DNA of 8,564 bases from an uncultured Adlercreutzia sp. (GCA_902478715.1 CABSMC010000092.1:1-8564), one strand, 5' to 3'. Shown: positions 1 to 6,120, numbered from the stretch's first letter. The notes: generated by a model not told the origin, from the letters alone. Made by a program: numbers and translations.

Positions 1-10
1 TTGATTGCTG

Positions 11-15
11 CCTTT
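11..15 (-). promoter_or_regulatory. Possible ribosome binding site of the next gene off the left edge
   Basis: On the minus strand the hpt stop reads TAAAGG, an AAAGG overlapping the stop codon. Ten bases follow before the window ends. A gene starting just beyond the edge would be well spaced from it, and ftsH is the usual gene here in other bacteria. The gene itself is not visible, so this is a weak call. Confidence 0.22.
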
Positions 16-571
16 ACTGGTAGATCTCGGGCTTCAGAACGCCGATGTAGGGAAGGTTGCGGTAATGCTCGGCAAAGTCGAGGCCGTAGCCGACGATGAA
101 CTCGTCGGGGCACTCGAAGCCGATGTAGCGGCACGGGATGTCGGCCTGGGCCGGCGTGTTCTTGCGCATGAGCGCTGCCACCGTAAGCGAGGCCGGCTCG
201 CGGGACTGCAGGTTCTTCAAGAGGTACTTCAGCGTGAGCCCCGAATCGACGATGTCCTCGGCGATGATGACGTGGCGCCCCCGGATGTCGGTGCTGAGAT
301 CCTTCAGAATGCGCACCACGCCGGAGCTCTTCGCGCCGTTGCCGTAGGAGGACACGGCCATGAAGTCCACTTCCAGCGGCAGATCGATGGCGCGGATGAG
401 ATCGCAGGTGAACACCGCCCCGCCGCGCAGGATGGACACGACCACAATGCCCGCATCCCCGGCAACGTCGGCATAGTCGCGGGTGATGGCCTCGCCCAGC
501 TCGCGCACGCGTATCGCCAGGTCCTGCTCGGAGAAAAGTATCTCTGAGATGTCGTTATGCACGTGAACCAC
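14..571 (-). CDS. hpt: Hypoxanthine (guanine) phosphoribosyltransferase
   Basis: Purine-salvage enzyme that transfers the phosphoribosyl group of PRPP to hypoxanthine or guanine, giving IMP or GMP in the cytosol. Visible hallmarks, numbered from the GTG at 571: the LRGG pyrophosphate loop (48-51), the flexible-loop SSYG (74-77), the PRPP-binding motif EDIVDSGLT (105-113), and the C-terminal purine-contacting region FIVGYGLDFAEHYRNLPYIG (158-177). The GTG at 571 gives 185 aa, the usual length; GTG at 562 (182 aa) and TTG at 604 (196 aa) are also in frame, and none has a convincing Shine-Dalgarno. The stop is TAA at 14-16. It is the last gene of the minus-strand block, downstream of the HTH gene by about 190 bp (158 bp if the TTG start is used). 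In many bacteria hpt follows tilS and precedes ftsH; here tilS is 2.4 kb upstream and any ftsH would lie beyond the left edge. Family assignment is firm, the start is not. Confidence 0.95.
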   Translation of the reverse strand: MVHVHNDISEILFSEQDLAIRVRELGEAITRDYADVAGDAGIVVVSILRGGAVFTCDLIRAIDLPLEVDFMAVSSYGNGAKSSGVVRILKDLSTDIRGRHVIIAEDIVDSGLTLKYLLKNLQSREPASLTVAALMRKNTPAQADIPCRYIGFECPDEFIVGYGLDFAEHYRNLPYIGVLKPEIYQ

Positions 572-762
572 TTTCTCTTTGCCCGCAGCGCGCTCCTCGC
601 GCAAACGCCGCAGCGCTCTTTAATCGCAGTCCAGTTTACCAAAGACCTTTTCCCGAACAGCCGTAAGACAGCAACGCCACAAATTATGTGCGCTAATTGT
701 CATCGAGCCGCTAAGGCTGAGAGCTCGCCCTCTTCTCATTCGCCCTCGCTGTCTCTGGCGCG

Positions 763-1395
763 CTATTCCAACAAGTCTTCTACCGAGCAGAATAGGGCGC
801 GAGCCAGAGCGGCCACGGTTTCGGCAGCGGCTTTGTTCAGATCCTTGCGGCGCTGCTCGTACTGCTGGATGCTGCGCACTGGCACGCCGGAGATGACAGC
901 CAACTGGGCCTGGCTAAGCCTTGCCGCCATGCGCCGCATACGCAGAGGCGTACGGAAGAAGCGTGCCCGGCGCTCGTTCAGCGTATCCTCGAAGTGGCGA
1001 ATGTCCATCTCGTGATAGGCGGCGTACATCAGTCGGACTTCTTCTATGGGAGCGATGCGGTTAATCATGTCGAAGGTCATCGCCGTCTTCCACTGGTAGC
1101 GAGCAAGCGCCCAGCCGCACCAGTACTCGGGACTGCGATCGTAGCGGTAACGAACCCGGGGACGCGGCAGCTCCTCCGCTCGCACCTCCTCCGCAACGCG
1201 GAAGGCCAACTCCGCCCCCGAGCAGCCCGTAATGAGGCCGTAATCCCCGGCTCCGAAGCGACGGGCGAGGCCGGAGGCAAGGAACAACCCGTAGAACTCC
1301 CCCAGCCCGAAGCCCATGCTGCCCACGGCCACGTCCAGCATACGGCCCATGTTCGCGCGGGCCGGCTGCAGGTACACCTCATCGTAGGCGCTCAT
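763..1395 (-). CDS. XRE-type helix-turn-helix protein, likely antitoxin/regulator of the DUF3990 cassette
   Basis: A 210-aa protein. The C-terminal part (about 150-210) is an XRE/HTH_3-like fold: a first helix LRMRRMAARL, the turn region SQAQLAVISGVPVRSIQQYEQ in which VPVRSIQQYE would be the recognition helix, and a closing tail SVEDLLE. The N-terminal 145 residues are a separate domain without a name I can give; it contains SPEYWCGWALARYQW (88-102), which I remember as a conserved block in HTH proteins found beside DUF3990 genes in Firmicutes and Actinobacteria. ATG at 1395 is chosen because it overlaps the DUF3990 gene by 17 nt and has purine-rich sequence (GAGG, GGGGG) upstream; an in-frame ATG at 1416 has no such support. 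The overlap suggests translational coupling. Inferred role: bind the palindrome upstream of the pair and restrain or neutralise the partner. No experiment supports this here. Confidence 0.8.
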   Translation of the reverse strand: MSAYDEVYLQPARANMGRMLDVAVGSMGFGLGEFYGLFLASGLARRFGAGDYGLITGCSGAELAFRVAEEVRAEELPRPRVRYRYDRSPEYWCGWALARYQWKTAMTFDMINRIAPIEEVRLMYAAYHEMDIRHFEDTLNERRARFFRTPLRMRRMAARLSQAQLAVISGVPVRSIQQYEQRRKDLNKAAAETVAALARALFCSVEDLLE

Positions 1396-2059
1396 CGAGG
1401 GCCCCCATCCTCTCATCGATGATGGTCGCGATGAACAGATCGCCCGGCTGGCGCCGGTTCCGCTCCTCGTCCAGATACTCACGGCGCGCCGCCCGGTCGC
1501 GGCTCATCTTGCGCTCGTACCACTCGTCGCACGAGGCCTCCTCGTAACCGGTGAAGCGCAGCCGGTCGAAGGCGTGCTCGCTCTTCAACACGAACTGCTG
1601 GCCAAGCTTTCCCAGATGCATGGCGCGGCCCAACTGCTGGTAGGAGATAGCGCCAGAAATAAAGTCTTGAGCGAAAGAGAAATAGCTGTCGTCGGCCCGG
1701 TAGCCTACGATGGCGTCATAAGGCGCAAGGTCGATGGCAAAGGTCTCCAAAAGGTACTGCTTGGCCTCGAAAGCCAGAGGACCCGACGCATCGAACTCGC
1801 GGAACCTCAGCAGGAGCGCCAGCCAGTGGAGAAGCCCGTATTCATCCCCGTTCAAATCGAGGATGGCGAGACCTGCGCAATCGAGCTCGTAGATGTTGGC
1901 AAACCCCCCACGATCGACAGCCACCGCCCACTCTTTCGCGAGATCGAGCGATTCCGTGCAGTAGAACCCGAGCCCATAGTCGTTGTAGGGCTTTCCCGCC
2001 CCATAGCGCGGATGCTCGATGATGTCCTTCGACCCATGATACAGCGTTTTCGTCACCAA
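1379..2059 (-). CDS. DUF3990-family, ADP-ribosyltransferase-like protein (putative toxin of a two-gene cassette)
   Basis: A 226-aa soluble protein with the typical DUF3990 blocks: LYHGS (6-10), NDYGLGFYCT (26-35) followed by AKEWA, then GYRADDSYF (119-127), LGRAMHLGKLGQQFVLKS (143-160) and a C-terminal RDRAAR segment (187-192). DUF3990 is generally placed in the ADP-ribosyltransferase-like fold. By analogy with the H-Y-[EQ] triad, His8, Tyr33 and Gln154 or Gln155 could line an NAD pocket; this is my inference, and no substrate can be deduced. TTG at 2059 lies 6 nt after an AGGAGG; the next codon, GTG at 2056, is 9 nt away and equally possible. The end overlaps the HTH gene by 17 nt. A promoter with an overlapping palindrome lies directly upstream. 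No signal peptide or membrane segment is seen, so it probably acts in the cytosol. Alternatives to toxin are a phage-defence effector or a regulatory enzyme. Confidence 0.85.
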   Translation of the reverse strand: MVTKTLYHGSKDIIEHPRYGAGKPYNDYGLGFYCTESLDLAKEWAVAVDRGGFANIYELDCAGLAILDLNGDEYGLLHWLALLLRFREFDASGPLAFEAKQYLLETFAIDLAPYDAIVGYRADDSYFSFAQDFISGAISYQQLGRAMHLGKLGQQFVLKSEHAFDRLRFTGYEEASCDEWYERKMSRDRAARREYLDEERNRRQPGDLFIATIIDERMGALDERLR

Positions 2060-2062
2060 AGC

Positions 2063-2071
2063 TCACCTCCT
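2063..2071 (-). promoter_or_regulatory. Consensus Shine-Dalgarno of the DUF3990 gene
   Basis: The minus strand reads AGGAGGTGA, a full match to the anti-16S tail, followed by GCT and then TTG-GTG. The 6-nt gap from AGGAGG to TTG (9 to GTG) selects one of these two adjacent start codons. It abuts the palindromic operator by sharing its last base. Confidence 0.85.
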
Positions 2072-2090
2072 ATACTCCTCTGGGAGTATA
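2071..2090. promoter_or_regulatory. Perfect 8+8 bp palindrome, putative operator of the DUF3990/HTH cassette
   Basis: TATACTCC and GGAGTATA form a perfect inverted repeat around a 4-nt centre (TCTG). On the minus strand the first six bases, TATACT, are also the -10 element, so the palindrome covers roughly the -10 box to the transcription start. This is the usual place for an autorepressor site. The dyad size suits an XRE dimer such as the one encoded by the second gene. The symmetry is seen directly; the binding partner is inferred. Confidence 0.65.
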
Positions 2091-2114
2091 GCAAATGGCA
2101 TTGAAGATGCGCAA
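2085..2114 (-). promoter_or_regulatory. Extended -10 promoter of the DUF3990/HTH cassette
   Basis: The minus strand has TGC-TATACT (extended -10, TGnTATAAT-like; TATACT is 2090-2085). A weak -35 candidate, TTGCGC (2114-2109), lies 18 bp upstream. Transcription would start near 2078, leaving a leader of about 20 nt that carries the Shine-Dalgarno. The surrounding sequence is visibly more AT-rich than its neighbours, and GCAAATG occurs twice, 20 bp apart (2091 and 2111). Confidence 0.5.
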
Positions 2115-2244
2115 ATGAAAATTGCCGCCCCCGCTAGCGCGGAAAGACGGCTGCTTCATCAAGCTCTAAACTCGTCACACGAGGTAGCCGCCGTTGCAGC
2201 GACAAGTAACCTAGCACTTTGTTAGTTTGCGACCGGGAAGCTAT

Positions 2245-2979
2245 TTAGTCAACGGCCGAGCCATTCACGAGGTCGGGGAATTCCTTGATGAGGCGCTCGG
2301 CGGGCAGGCCGATGATGGTGTCGAGGGAGCCGTCGTAGTGATCCACCAGCGCCGCCCCCTCACCCTGGATGGCGTAGGCACCGGCCTTGTCGAAGGACTC
2401 GCCCTTCCGCAGGTACTCAGTGATTTCCTCGTCGGTCAGATCGCGGAAGGTCACGCGGCTTATGTCAGCGAAGGTGCGGAAGCCCAGAGACACGTCCTCG
2501 GCGTTGGGGGCGGCCACCATCCAGACGGACACGGCCGTGATGACCTCGTGGGTGCGGCCGGACAGCTGACGCAGCATGTGCTTGCCGTCTGAGGCGCTAC
2601 GGGGCTTGCCGAAGATCTTGCCATCGAGCACGACCATGGTGTCGGCACCGATGACGATGAGCATCCCCGTGTAATTCTCAGACAGTACCTCCTGAATGAC
2701 CGCGCCGGCCTTGCGCTCGGCGAGCTTCTTGGCGGCCTCTTCCGGATTGGCGGCCAAATCGGGCTCCAGAGACTCGTCCACGGGCGTCACGGGCGTGCGC
2801 ACGGTGAACTTCACGCCGGCCGCGTTCAAAAGCTCGCGACGACGGGGGCTGTTGGAGGCGAGGATCACCTCGAAAGCGGGCGCCTGGGGGGCGGCCTCCT
2901 CAGCCACGGCCTGGCGCAACTCGGCGTCGGCCACGGCCTTCGCCACCTCTTGCTGAAGCTCGTTAGTGCTCTCGGTCAT
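2245..2979 (-). CDS. maf: Maf-family nucleoside triphosphate pyrophosphatase
   Basis: Cytosolic Maf/HAM1-fold enzyme that hydrolyses (d)NTPs, typically dTTP/UTP or modified pyrimidine nucleotides, to monophosphate and pyrophosphate; historically linked to septum inhibition. Visible motifs in 244 aa: ILASNSPRRRELL (39-51), IGADTMV (110-116), GKP (124-126), LSGRTHEVITAVSV (139-152), YAIQGEGAALV (202-212) and TIIGLPAERL (221-230). These cover the substrate loop, the acidic catalytic residue (Asp113) and the IQG motif. ATG at 2979 is chosen because AAGGAGG sits 7 nt upstream; an in-frame GTG at 2997 would place that site inside the gene. It overlaps the tilS 3' end by 17 nt, so the two are probably co-translated. 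Odd point: about 37 residues precede the first core strand, rich in Ala, Glu and Gln and predicted helical, whereas most Maf proteins begin almost at the core. The exact substrate class cannot be assigned. Confidence 0.95.
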   Translation of the reverse strand: MTESTNELQQEVAKAVADAELRQAVAEEAAPQAPAFEVILASNSPRRRELLNAAGVKFTVRTPVTPVDESLEPDLAANPEEAAKKLAERKAGAVIQEVLSENYTGMLIVIGADTMVVLDGKIFGKPRSASDGKHMLRQLSGRTHEVITAVSVWMVAAPNAEDVSLGFRTFADISRVTFRDLTDEEITEYLRKGESFDKAGAYAIQGEGAALVDHYDGSLDTIIGLPAERLIKEFPDLVNGSAVD

Positions 2980-4084
2980 TCTTTTTCCTCCTTGCACGGA
3001 AATAGGCCATGGGCTCTACGAGGACGCCCCGCTTGTTCGCGCTCACGGCCAGATCATACTGGATATTGGCCACATACCCGCTGTTGGGCGCGCCGTTCGC
3101 GAAGCCAGCGAGCACAGCTTCCACGCTAGCGGCCTCCACCCGCGCGTCCGGGCCGAGCATGGCCTCCAGAAGGCGCAGCACCGCGCGGCGCTGCAAGGGG
3201 CGTTCCGCCTTCCCGAAAGCCGGCAGCAACCGGAAGCCCTCGGAGCGGTCGATGCCGAAGGTGTCGTCCTCGGCCACCCATTCCGCCGATTCTTCCGCCA
3301 GCCTCTCGGCCATGCCGCACAGCATGTCGTCCTCGTCGGCGATGAGGTTCATCGAACGGGTCAGCACCTCGGGCAGCGCGCTGTTCCACTCCTTGGCCGC
3401 GGGCACGATCTTGTGGCGCACGTAGGCGCGGAAGCGGTCGGTGTGGGCGTTGGTGGCGTCCTCGCGCCAGAGCGCGCCGGACTCGTCGCTGATCGCCGTC
3501 TCCCCCGCCGCCTCACGGGCGGCAAGGTAGTCGCGCAGCTCGTCACGCGTGACATCGAGCAGCGGGCGCACCACCGGCCCGTTTCGATACAGCATGCTGC
3601 GAAAACCGCCGGGGCCGGTGCCGACGATAGATCTCATGTAAAAGTTCTCGATGCGGTCGTCGGCGGTATGCGCCGTGAAGATGCGCGCCTCGGAGAGCGG
3701 ACGCCCCTCGTGCTGGCACATCGAGCGCAGGGCCTCGTTGGCGGCCAGATAGCGCTCGCGCCGGGCCACCGCCTCCACGTTCTCGCGGCTACGCTCGGCC
3801 TCGGCGGCGATGTCGATGGAGCAGATGAACAGCGGAATGTCCAGCGCCTCGGCCAAGGCCGCCACGAAACGCTCGTCGGCATCGGCGTCCTCGCCGCGCA
3901 GCTGGTGGTTCACGTGCAGCATGGCCACCGGCCCCACATCGCCCGCCTCGCGCAGGGCAGCGCCCAAATACGCCAGCGCCGTGGAATCGGAGCCGCCGGA
4001 CACCATGAGCAGCACAGCGGCATCGGGCGCCACCAGGTCGTGGGTCCGAATGGCGGTGCGAGCTTTTTCGAGTACGTCAGTCAT
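2963..4084 (-). CDS. tilS: tRNA(Ile)-lysidine synthetase
   Basis: Essential cytosolic enzyme that attaches lysine to C34 of the CAU-anticodon isoleucine tRNA using ATP, switching it to read AUA and accept isoleucine. It is a PP-loop N-type ATP pyrophosphatase: SGGSDS is at residues 29-34. Other family marks are LHVNHQLRGEDADADERFV (56-74), AHTADDRIENFYM (138-150) followed by the Gly-rich RSIVGTGPGGFRSM, RPLLDVTRDEL (173-183), and the ATN...DRFRAYVRHKIVP stretch (210-228). At 373 aa it is shorter than E. coli TilS (about 430) and probably lacks a full second C-terminal subdomain, as is common in Actinobacteria. ATG at 4084 has GAGAGG with an 8-nt gap. The end overlaps maf by 17 nt. Upstream is a 153-bp spacer with a large inverted repeat that separates it from rlmD, so it may have its own promoter or depend on readthrough. 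Confidence 0.95.
   Translation of the reverse strand: MTDVLEKARTAIRTHDLVAPDAAVLLMVSGGSDSTALAYLGAALREAGDVGPVAMLHVNHQLRGEDADADERFVAALAEALDIPLFICSIDIAAEAERSRENVEAVARRERYLAANEALRSMCQHEGRPLSEARIFTAHTADDRIENFYMRSIVGTGPGGFRSMLYRNGPVVRPLLDVTRDELRDYLAAREAAGETAISDESGALWREDATNAHTDRFRAYVRHKIVPAAKEWNSALPEVLTRSMNLIADEDDMLCGMAERLAEESAEWVAEDDTFGIDRSEGFRLLPAFGKAERPLQRRAVLRLLEAMLGPDARVEAASVEAVLAGFANGAPNSGYVANIQYDLAVSANKRGVLVEPMAYFRARRKKNDREH
2987..2993 (-). promoter_or_regulatory. Shine-Dalgarno of maf
   Basis: AAGGAGG on the minus strand, 7 nt before the ATG at 2979 and downstream of the last dozen tilS codons on the far side of the overlap. It decides the maf start against the upstream GTG at 2997. Confidence 0.85.
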
Positions 4085-4128
4085 TGCACTTACCTCTCTA
4101 TCGACCCAAGTCGAACGAAACGCCCTCC

Positions 4129-4227
4129 GTAGGGGCGGTGCTTGCGCCGCCCTAACGCGAGCGAAAACAAGCTTCGCATCGGCTCTTCCGCTGCCGGGGC
4201 CCAGGGCGGCGCAAGCACCGCCCCTAC
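4129..4227. repeat. REP-like inverted pair: 25-bp perfect arms around 49 bp, between rlmD and tilS
   Basis: Positions 4129-4153 and 4203-4227 are exact reverse complements. Each arm starts (reading outward-in) GTAGGGGCGG and ends GCCGCCCT, and each arm can itself fold, GGGCGG against CCGCCC. Together they would make a 25-bp stem in RNA from either strand, with a 49-nt loop. The GTAGGGG head and hairpin design match the two copies inside rlmD, so this looks like a BIME-style pair of dispersed elements, not a plain terminator. It begins 10 nt after the rlmD stop and could stop or stabilise the rlmD transcript. The symmetry is certain; the function is inferred. Confidence 0.85.
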
Positions 4228-4237
4228 AGAAAACCCG

Positions 4238-5683
4238 CTAGTCATTTCTCTTCTCCAGCAGGACAATGGATTCCACATGGTCGGTGTGGGGGAACATGTC
4301 CACGGGACGGACGGCGCGCACCTCGTAGCCGCTCTTCACCAGCTGGAGCACGTCGCGGGCCTGGGTGGCGGGGTTGCACGAGATGTAGACGATGCGCTCG
4401 GGAGCAAGCGATGTCGCGGCCTCGAGGAACTCCGGCGTGGAGCCGGCCCGCGGCGGGTCCATGAGCAGGACGAGGGGCTGCGGGCGCTCTTCCGACGCCG
4501 CCAGCTCCTTCATGAACGCGGTGGCGTCCTGCGCCACGAACTCGGCGTTTTCCACACCGTTGTGGCGGGCGTTGTTGGCGGCGTCGCGAATGGCCGACGG
4601 CACGGAATCGACGCCGATGACTCGCGCGGCCCCGCGCCTCGCAGCCACCAGCCCGATGGTGCCCGTGCCGCAATAGGCGTCGATGACCGTCTCGGCACCG
4701 TCAAGGTTCGCCAAGCGGATGGCCTCGTCGTAGAGCACCTCGGTCTGTGTGGCGTTCACCTGGTAGAACGACTGCGATGAGACGCGGAACGTGAGCCCGC
4801 ACAGCGTGTCCAGAATGAAACCGGGGCCGAACAGCACCCGCTCCTTCTCACCCAAGATGACATTGGTCTGGCGCGTGTTCACATTCTGCACGATGGTGGT
4901 CACCTCGGGCACGCGGCGCGCAAGCTCGCGACAGAAGGCCTTCGATGCGGGAAACTCTTCGCCGTTGGTCACCACGGTGACGAGCACCTCCCCGCTCTTG
5001 TGCCCCACGCGCACCACGGCGTGGCGCACGAAGCCCGCACCCGTGTCCTCGTTGTAGGGCTCCATGTCCCAGCGGGCCATGATGTCGCGGATGGCAAGCG
5101 TCACCTTCTTAGCCGTCTCGTTTTCAATGGCGCACATATCGGTGGGAATGAGCCGGTGGGTGCCAACCTCGTACATACCCGTGAGGATGTCGGCGCGGGT
5201 GAGCTTGGCATCTTTCCCCTTGCGCTTTGCGCCCTTGGCCGGGGCATAAGGAGAGATCACCTTGTTGCGGTAGTGGAAGGGGTCGTCCATTCCCAGGATG
5301 GGCAGCAAGGCGCCCACGGGGGCGATGCCTTCGAAAAGAGCGGCCACCTGCTGCTCCTTCGCGAGCAGCTGATCCGCATAGGGAACATCAAGCCGGCTGC
5401 AGCCGCCGCAGCGCCCGAAGGCGGGACACAGGGCGCACGACGAGCCCTTCCCCGCATCGTCGGTGGTCTGGAACAAGGGGCGACCGAGGTCGCCCCCTAC
5501 GGGGGGCTTTGACGCCCGCCGCGCCCCCTTCCCGTTACGTGCCTGGGGCACGGGACGGCCGAGGTCGCCCCCTACGGGATCGGCCCCGAAGCGTTTAGGG
5601 CGCGGCGGGTTGGCCCGGCGCGCCATGGGTTTAGCGGGGCGGTTACTGGTGCGTTTCGGGTTGTTGTCATGTTTTCTCGTCAT
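4238..5683 (-). CDS. rlmD: 23S rRNA (uracil-5-)-methyltransferase, RlmD/RumA type, with REP-bearing N-terminal tail
   Basis: SAM-dependent enzyme that methylates C5 of a uracil in 23S rRNA (U1939 for E. coli RlmD; relatives also modify U747, so RlmCD is possible). In 481 aa: cysteines C86-x5-C92-GG-C95 with C184 are placed to hold a [4Fe-4S] cluster; FYQVNATQTEVLY (307-319); SAM motif VIDAYCGTGTIGL (333-345); DPPRAG (409-414); catalytic nucleophile Cys436 in YISCNP; general-base Glu471 in PHTDHVESIVLLEK. The N-terminal TRAM domain usual in the family is not seen. Its place is taken by about 80 basic, probably disordered residues containing PVGGDLGRP twice (36-44, 61-69), both encoded by REP-like DNA. 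ATG at 5683 has only a close GAGG upstream; GTG at 5725 would run into the divergent gene's start, and GTG within the tail (just after the first PVGGDLGRP) is another option. Function is firm, the start is uncertain. Confidence 0.93.
   Translation of the reverse strand: MTRKHDNNPKRTSNRPAKPMARRANPPRPKRFGADPVGGDLGRPVPQARNGKGARRASKPPVGGDLGRPLFQTTDDAGKGSSCALCPAFGRCGGCSRLDVPYADQLLAKEQQVAALFEGIAPVGALLPILGMDDPFHYRNKVISPYAPAKGAKRKGKDAKLTRADILTGMYEVGTHRLIPTDMCAIENETAKKVTLAIRDIMARWDMEPYNEDTGAGFVRHAVVRVGHKSGEVLVTVVTNGEEFPASKAFCRELARRVPEVTTIVQNVNTRQTNVILGEKERVLFGPGFILDTLCGLTFRVSSQSFYQVNATQTEVLYDEAIRLANLDGAETVIDAYCGTGTIGLVAARRGAARVIGVDSVPSAIRDAANNARHNGVENAEFVAQDATAFMKELAASEERPQPLVLLMDPPRAGSTPEFLEAATSLAPERIVYISCNPATQARDVLQLVKSGYEVRAVRPVDMFPHTDHVESIVLLEKRND
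5477..5503 (-). repeat. REP-like element copy A inside rlmD
   Basis: On the minus strand it has the GTAGGGG head followed by a perfect 9+9 bp hairpin, GGGGCGACC/GGTCGCCCC with a 2-nt loop (5477-5496 on the plus strand). It matches copy B at 25 of 27 positions. It encodes the second PVGGDLGRP of RlmD in the open frame. Confidence 0.75.
5552..5578 (-). repeat. REP-like element copy B inside rlmD
   Basis: Same orientation as copy A, exactly 75 bp (25 codons) away, sharing an identical 20-bp core. It encodes the first PVGGDLGRP. Two compensating-looking changes (T/C and C/T) lie in one hairpin arm, leaving a slightly weaker stem. Confidence 0.75.
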
Positions 5684-5727
5684 GGCCTCATTTTGACATA
5701 ATGGGGCCACAGGAAAAGGAGGCACTT
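5684..5727. promoter_or_regulatory. 44-bp divergent spacer between rlmD and the YvlD-like gene
   Basis: Any promoters for the two genes must lie here or inside the rlmD start. The plus strand has TTTTGACATAATGG (5691-5704), giving a CATAAT -10 candidate at 5696-5701 without a good -35. The minus-strand candidates (TATGTC, ATTATG) are poor. AAGGAGG at 5716-5722, 5 nt before the ATG, is the clear ribosome site of the plus-strand gene. Confidence 0.35.
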
Positions 5728-6099
5728 ATGAACTTCATCATTCGCTGGATCGTCACCGCCATCTCCGTCGCCGCCGCCGTGTGGCTCGTGCCGGGCATCG
5801 AGATCTTGAGCAACGGCGCATCCTGGGTGGGCATCGTGTTCTTCGCGCTCATCCTGTCGCTCATCAACATGTCCATCAAGCCGATTCTGCAGATCCTCTC
5901 GCTGCCGGTGACCGTGCTCACCCTGGGCATTTTCTACCTCGTCGTGAACACGCTTTTGCTCTACATCGCCGCGTGGCTTGCCAACGGTCTGTTCGGCGCC
6001 GGCTTCTATATCGCCAGTTTCGGCAGCGCCTTTGTGGCCTCCATCGTCATCTCGCTGGTGTCCGCCCTCGTCAACGGCCTCATCGGCAACGACGCGTAG
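5728..6099 (+). CDS. Phage holin family 4 / YvlD-like small membrane protein
   Basis: A 123-aa integral membrane protein with four hydrophobic segments: about 4-22, 33-50, 58-85 and 92-118. The pattern LINMSIKPILQILSLPVTVLTLGIFYLVVNTLLL (44-77) is the signature of Pfam 'Phage_holin_4_2', to which B. subtilis YvlD belongs. Despite the name, members are mostly chromosomal and not linked to lysis; their role is poorly defined, with envelope-stress associations in Bacillus. ATG at 5728 is chosen for the AAGGAGG 5 nt upstream; an in-frame ATG at 5701 precedes that site and would add nine hydrophilic residues. It is divergent from rlmD and convergent with the FtsX-type gene. No phage genes are nearby, so a prophage origin is not supported. 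Confidence 0.9.
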   Translation: MNFIIRWIVTAISVAAAVWLVPGIEILSNGASWVGIVFFALILSLINMSIKPILQILSLPVTVLTLGIFYLVVNTLLLYIAAWLANGLFGAGFYIASFGSAFVASIVISLVSALVNGLIGNDA

Positions 6100-6120
6100 C
6101 CTAGTTTCGCGACAAGCCCA

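Noticed and set aside
604..762. Promoter for hpt
   Set aside because: Some -10-like hexamers (CATAAT, TAAACT) occur on the minus strand, but none has a -35 at an acceptable distance.
2171..2183. CTCGT-CAC-ACGAG hairpin downstream of maf as its terminator
   Set aside because: Only five pairs and no T-tract on the minus strand; too weak to call.
2966..4132. Plus-strand open frame of 388 codons opposite tilS
   Set aside because: The frame is a high-GC shadow of tilS: no family motif, low-complexity His/Gly/Val-rich composition, and the minus strand carries clear TilS motifs.
4142..4780. Plus-strand frame opposite the 3' end of rlmD and the spacer
   Set aside because: It starts inside the inverted repeat, has no ribosome site, and lies against the conserved SAM and catalytic motifs of RlmD.
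5728..6099. Prophage remnant, because of the 'phage holin' family name
   Set aside because: The family is mostly chromosomal and YvlD-like; no lysin, integrase, att site or other phage gene is present.
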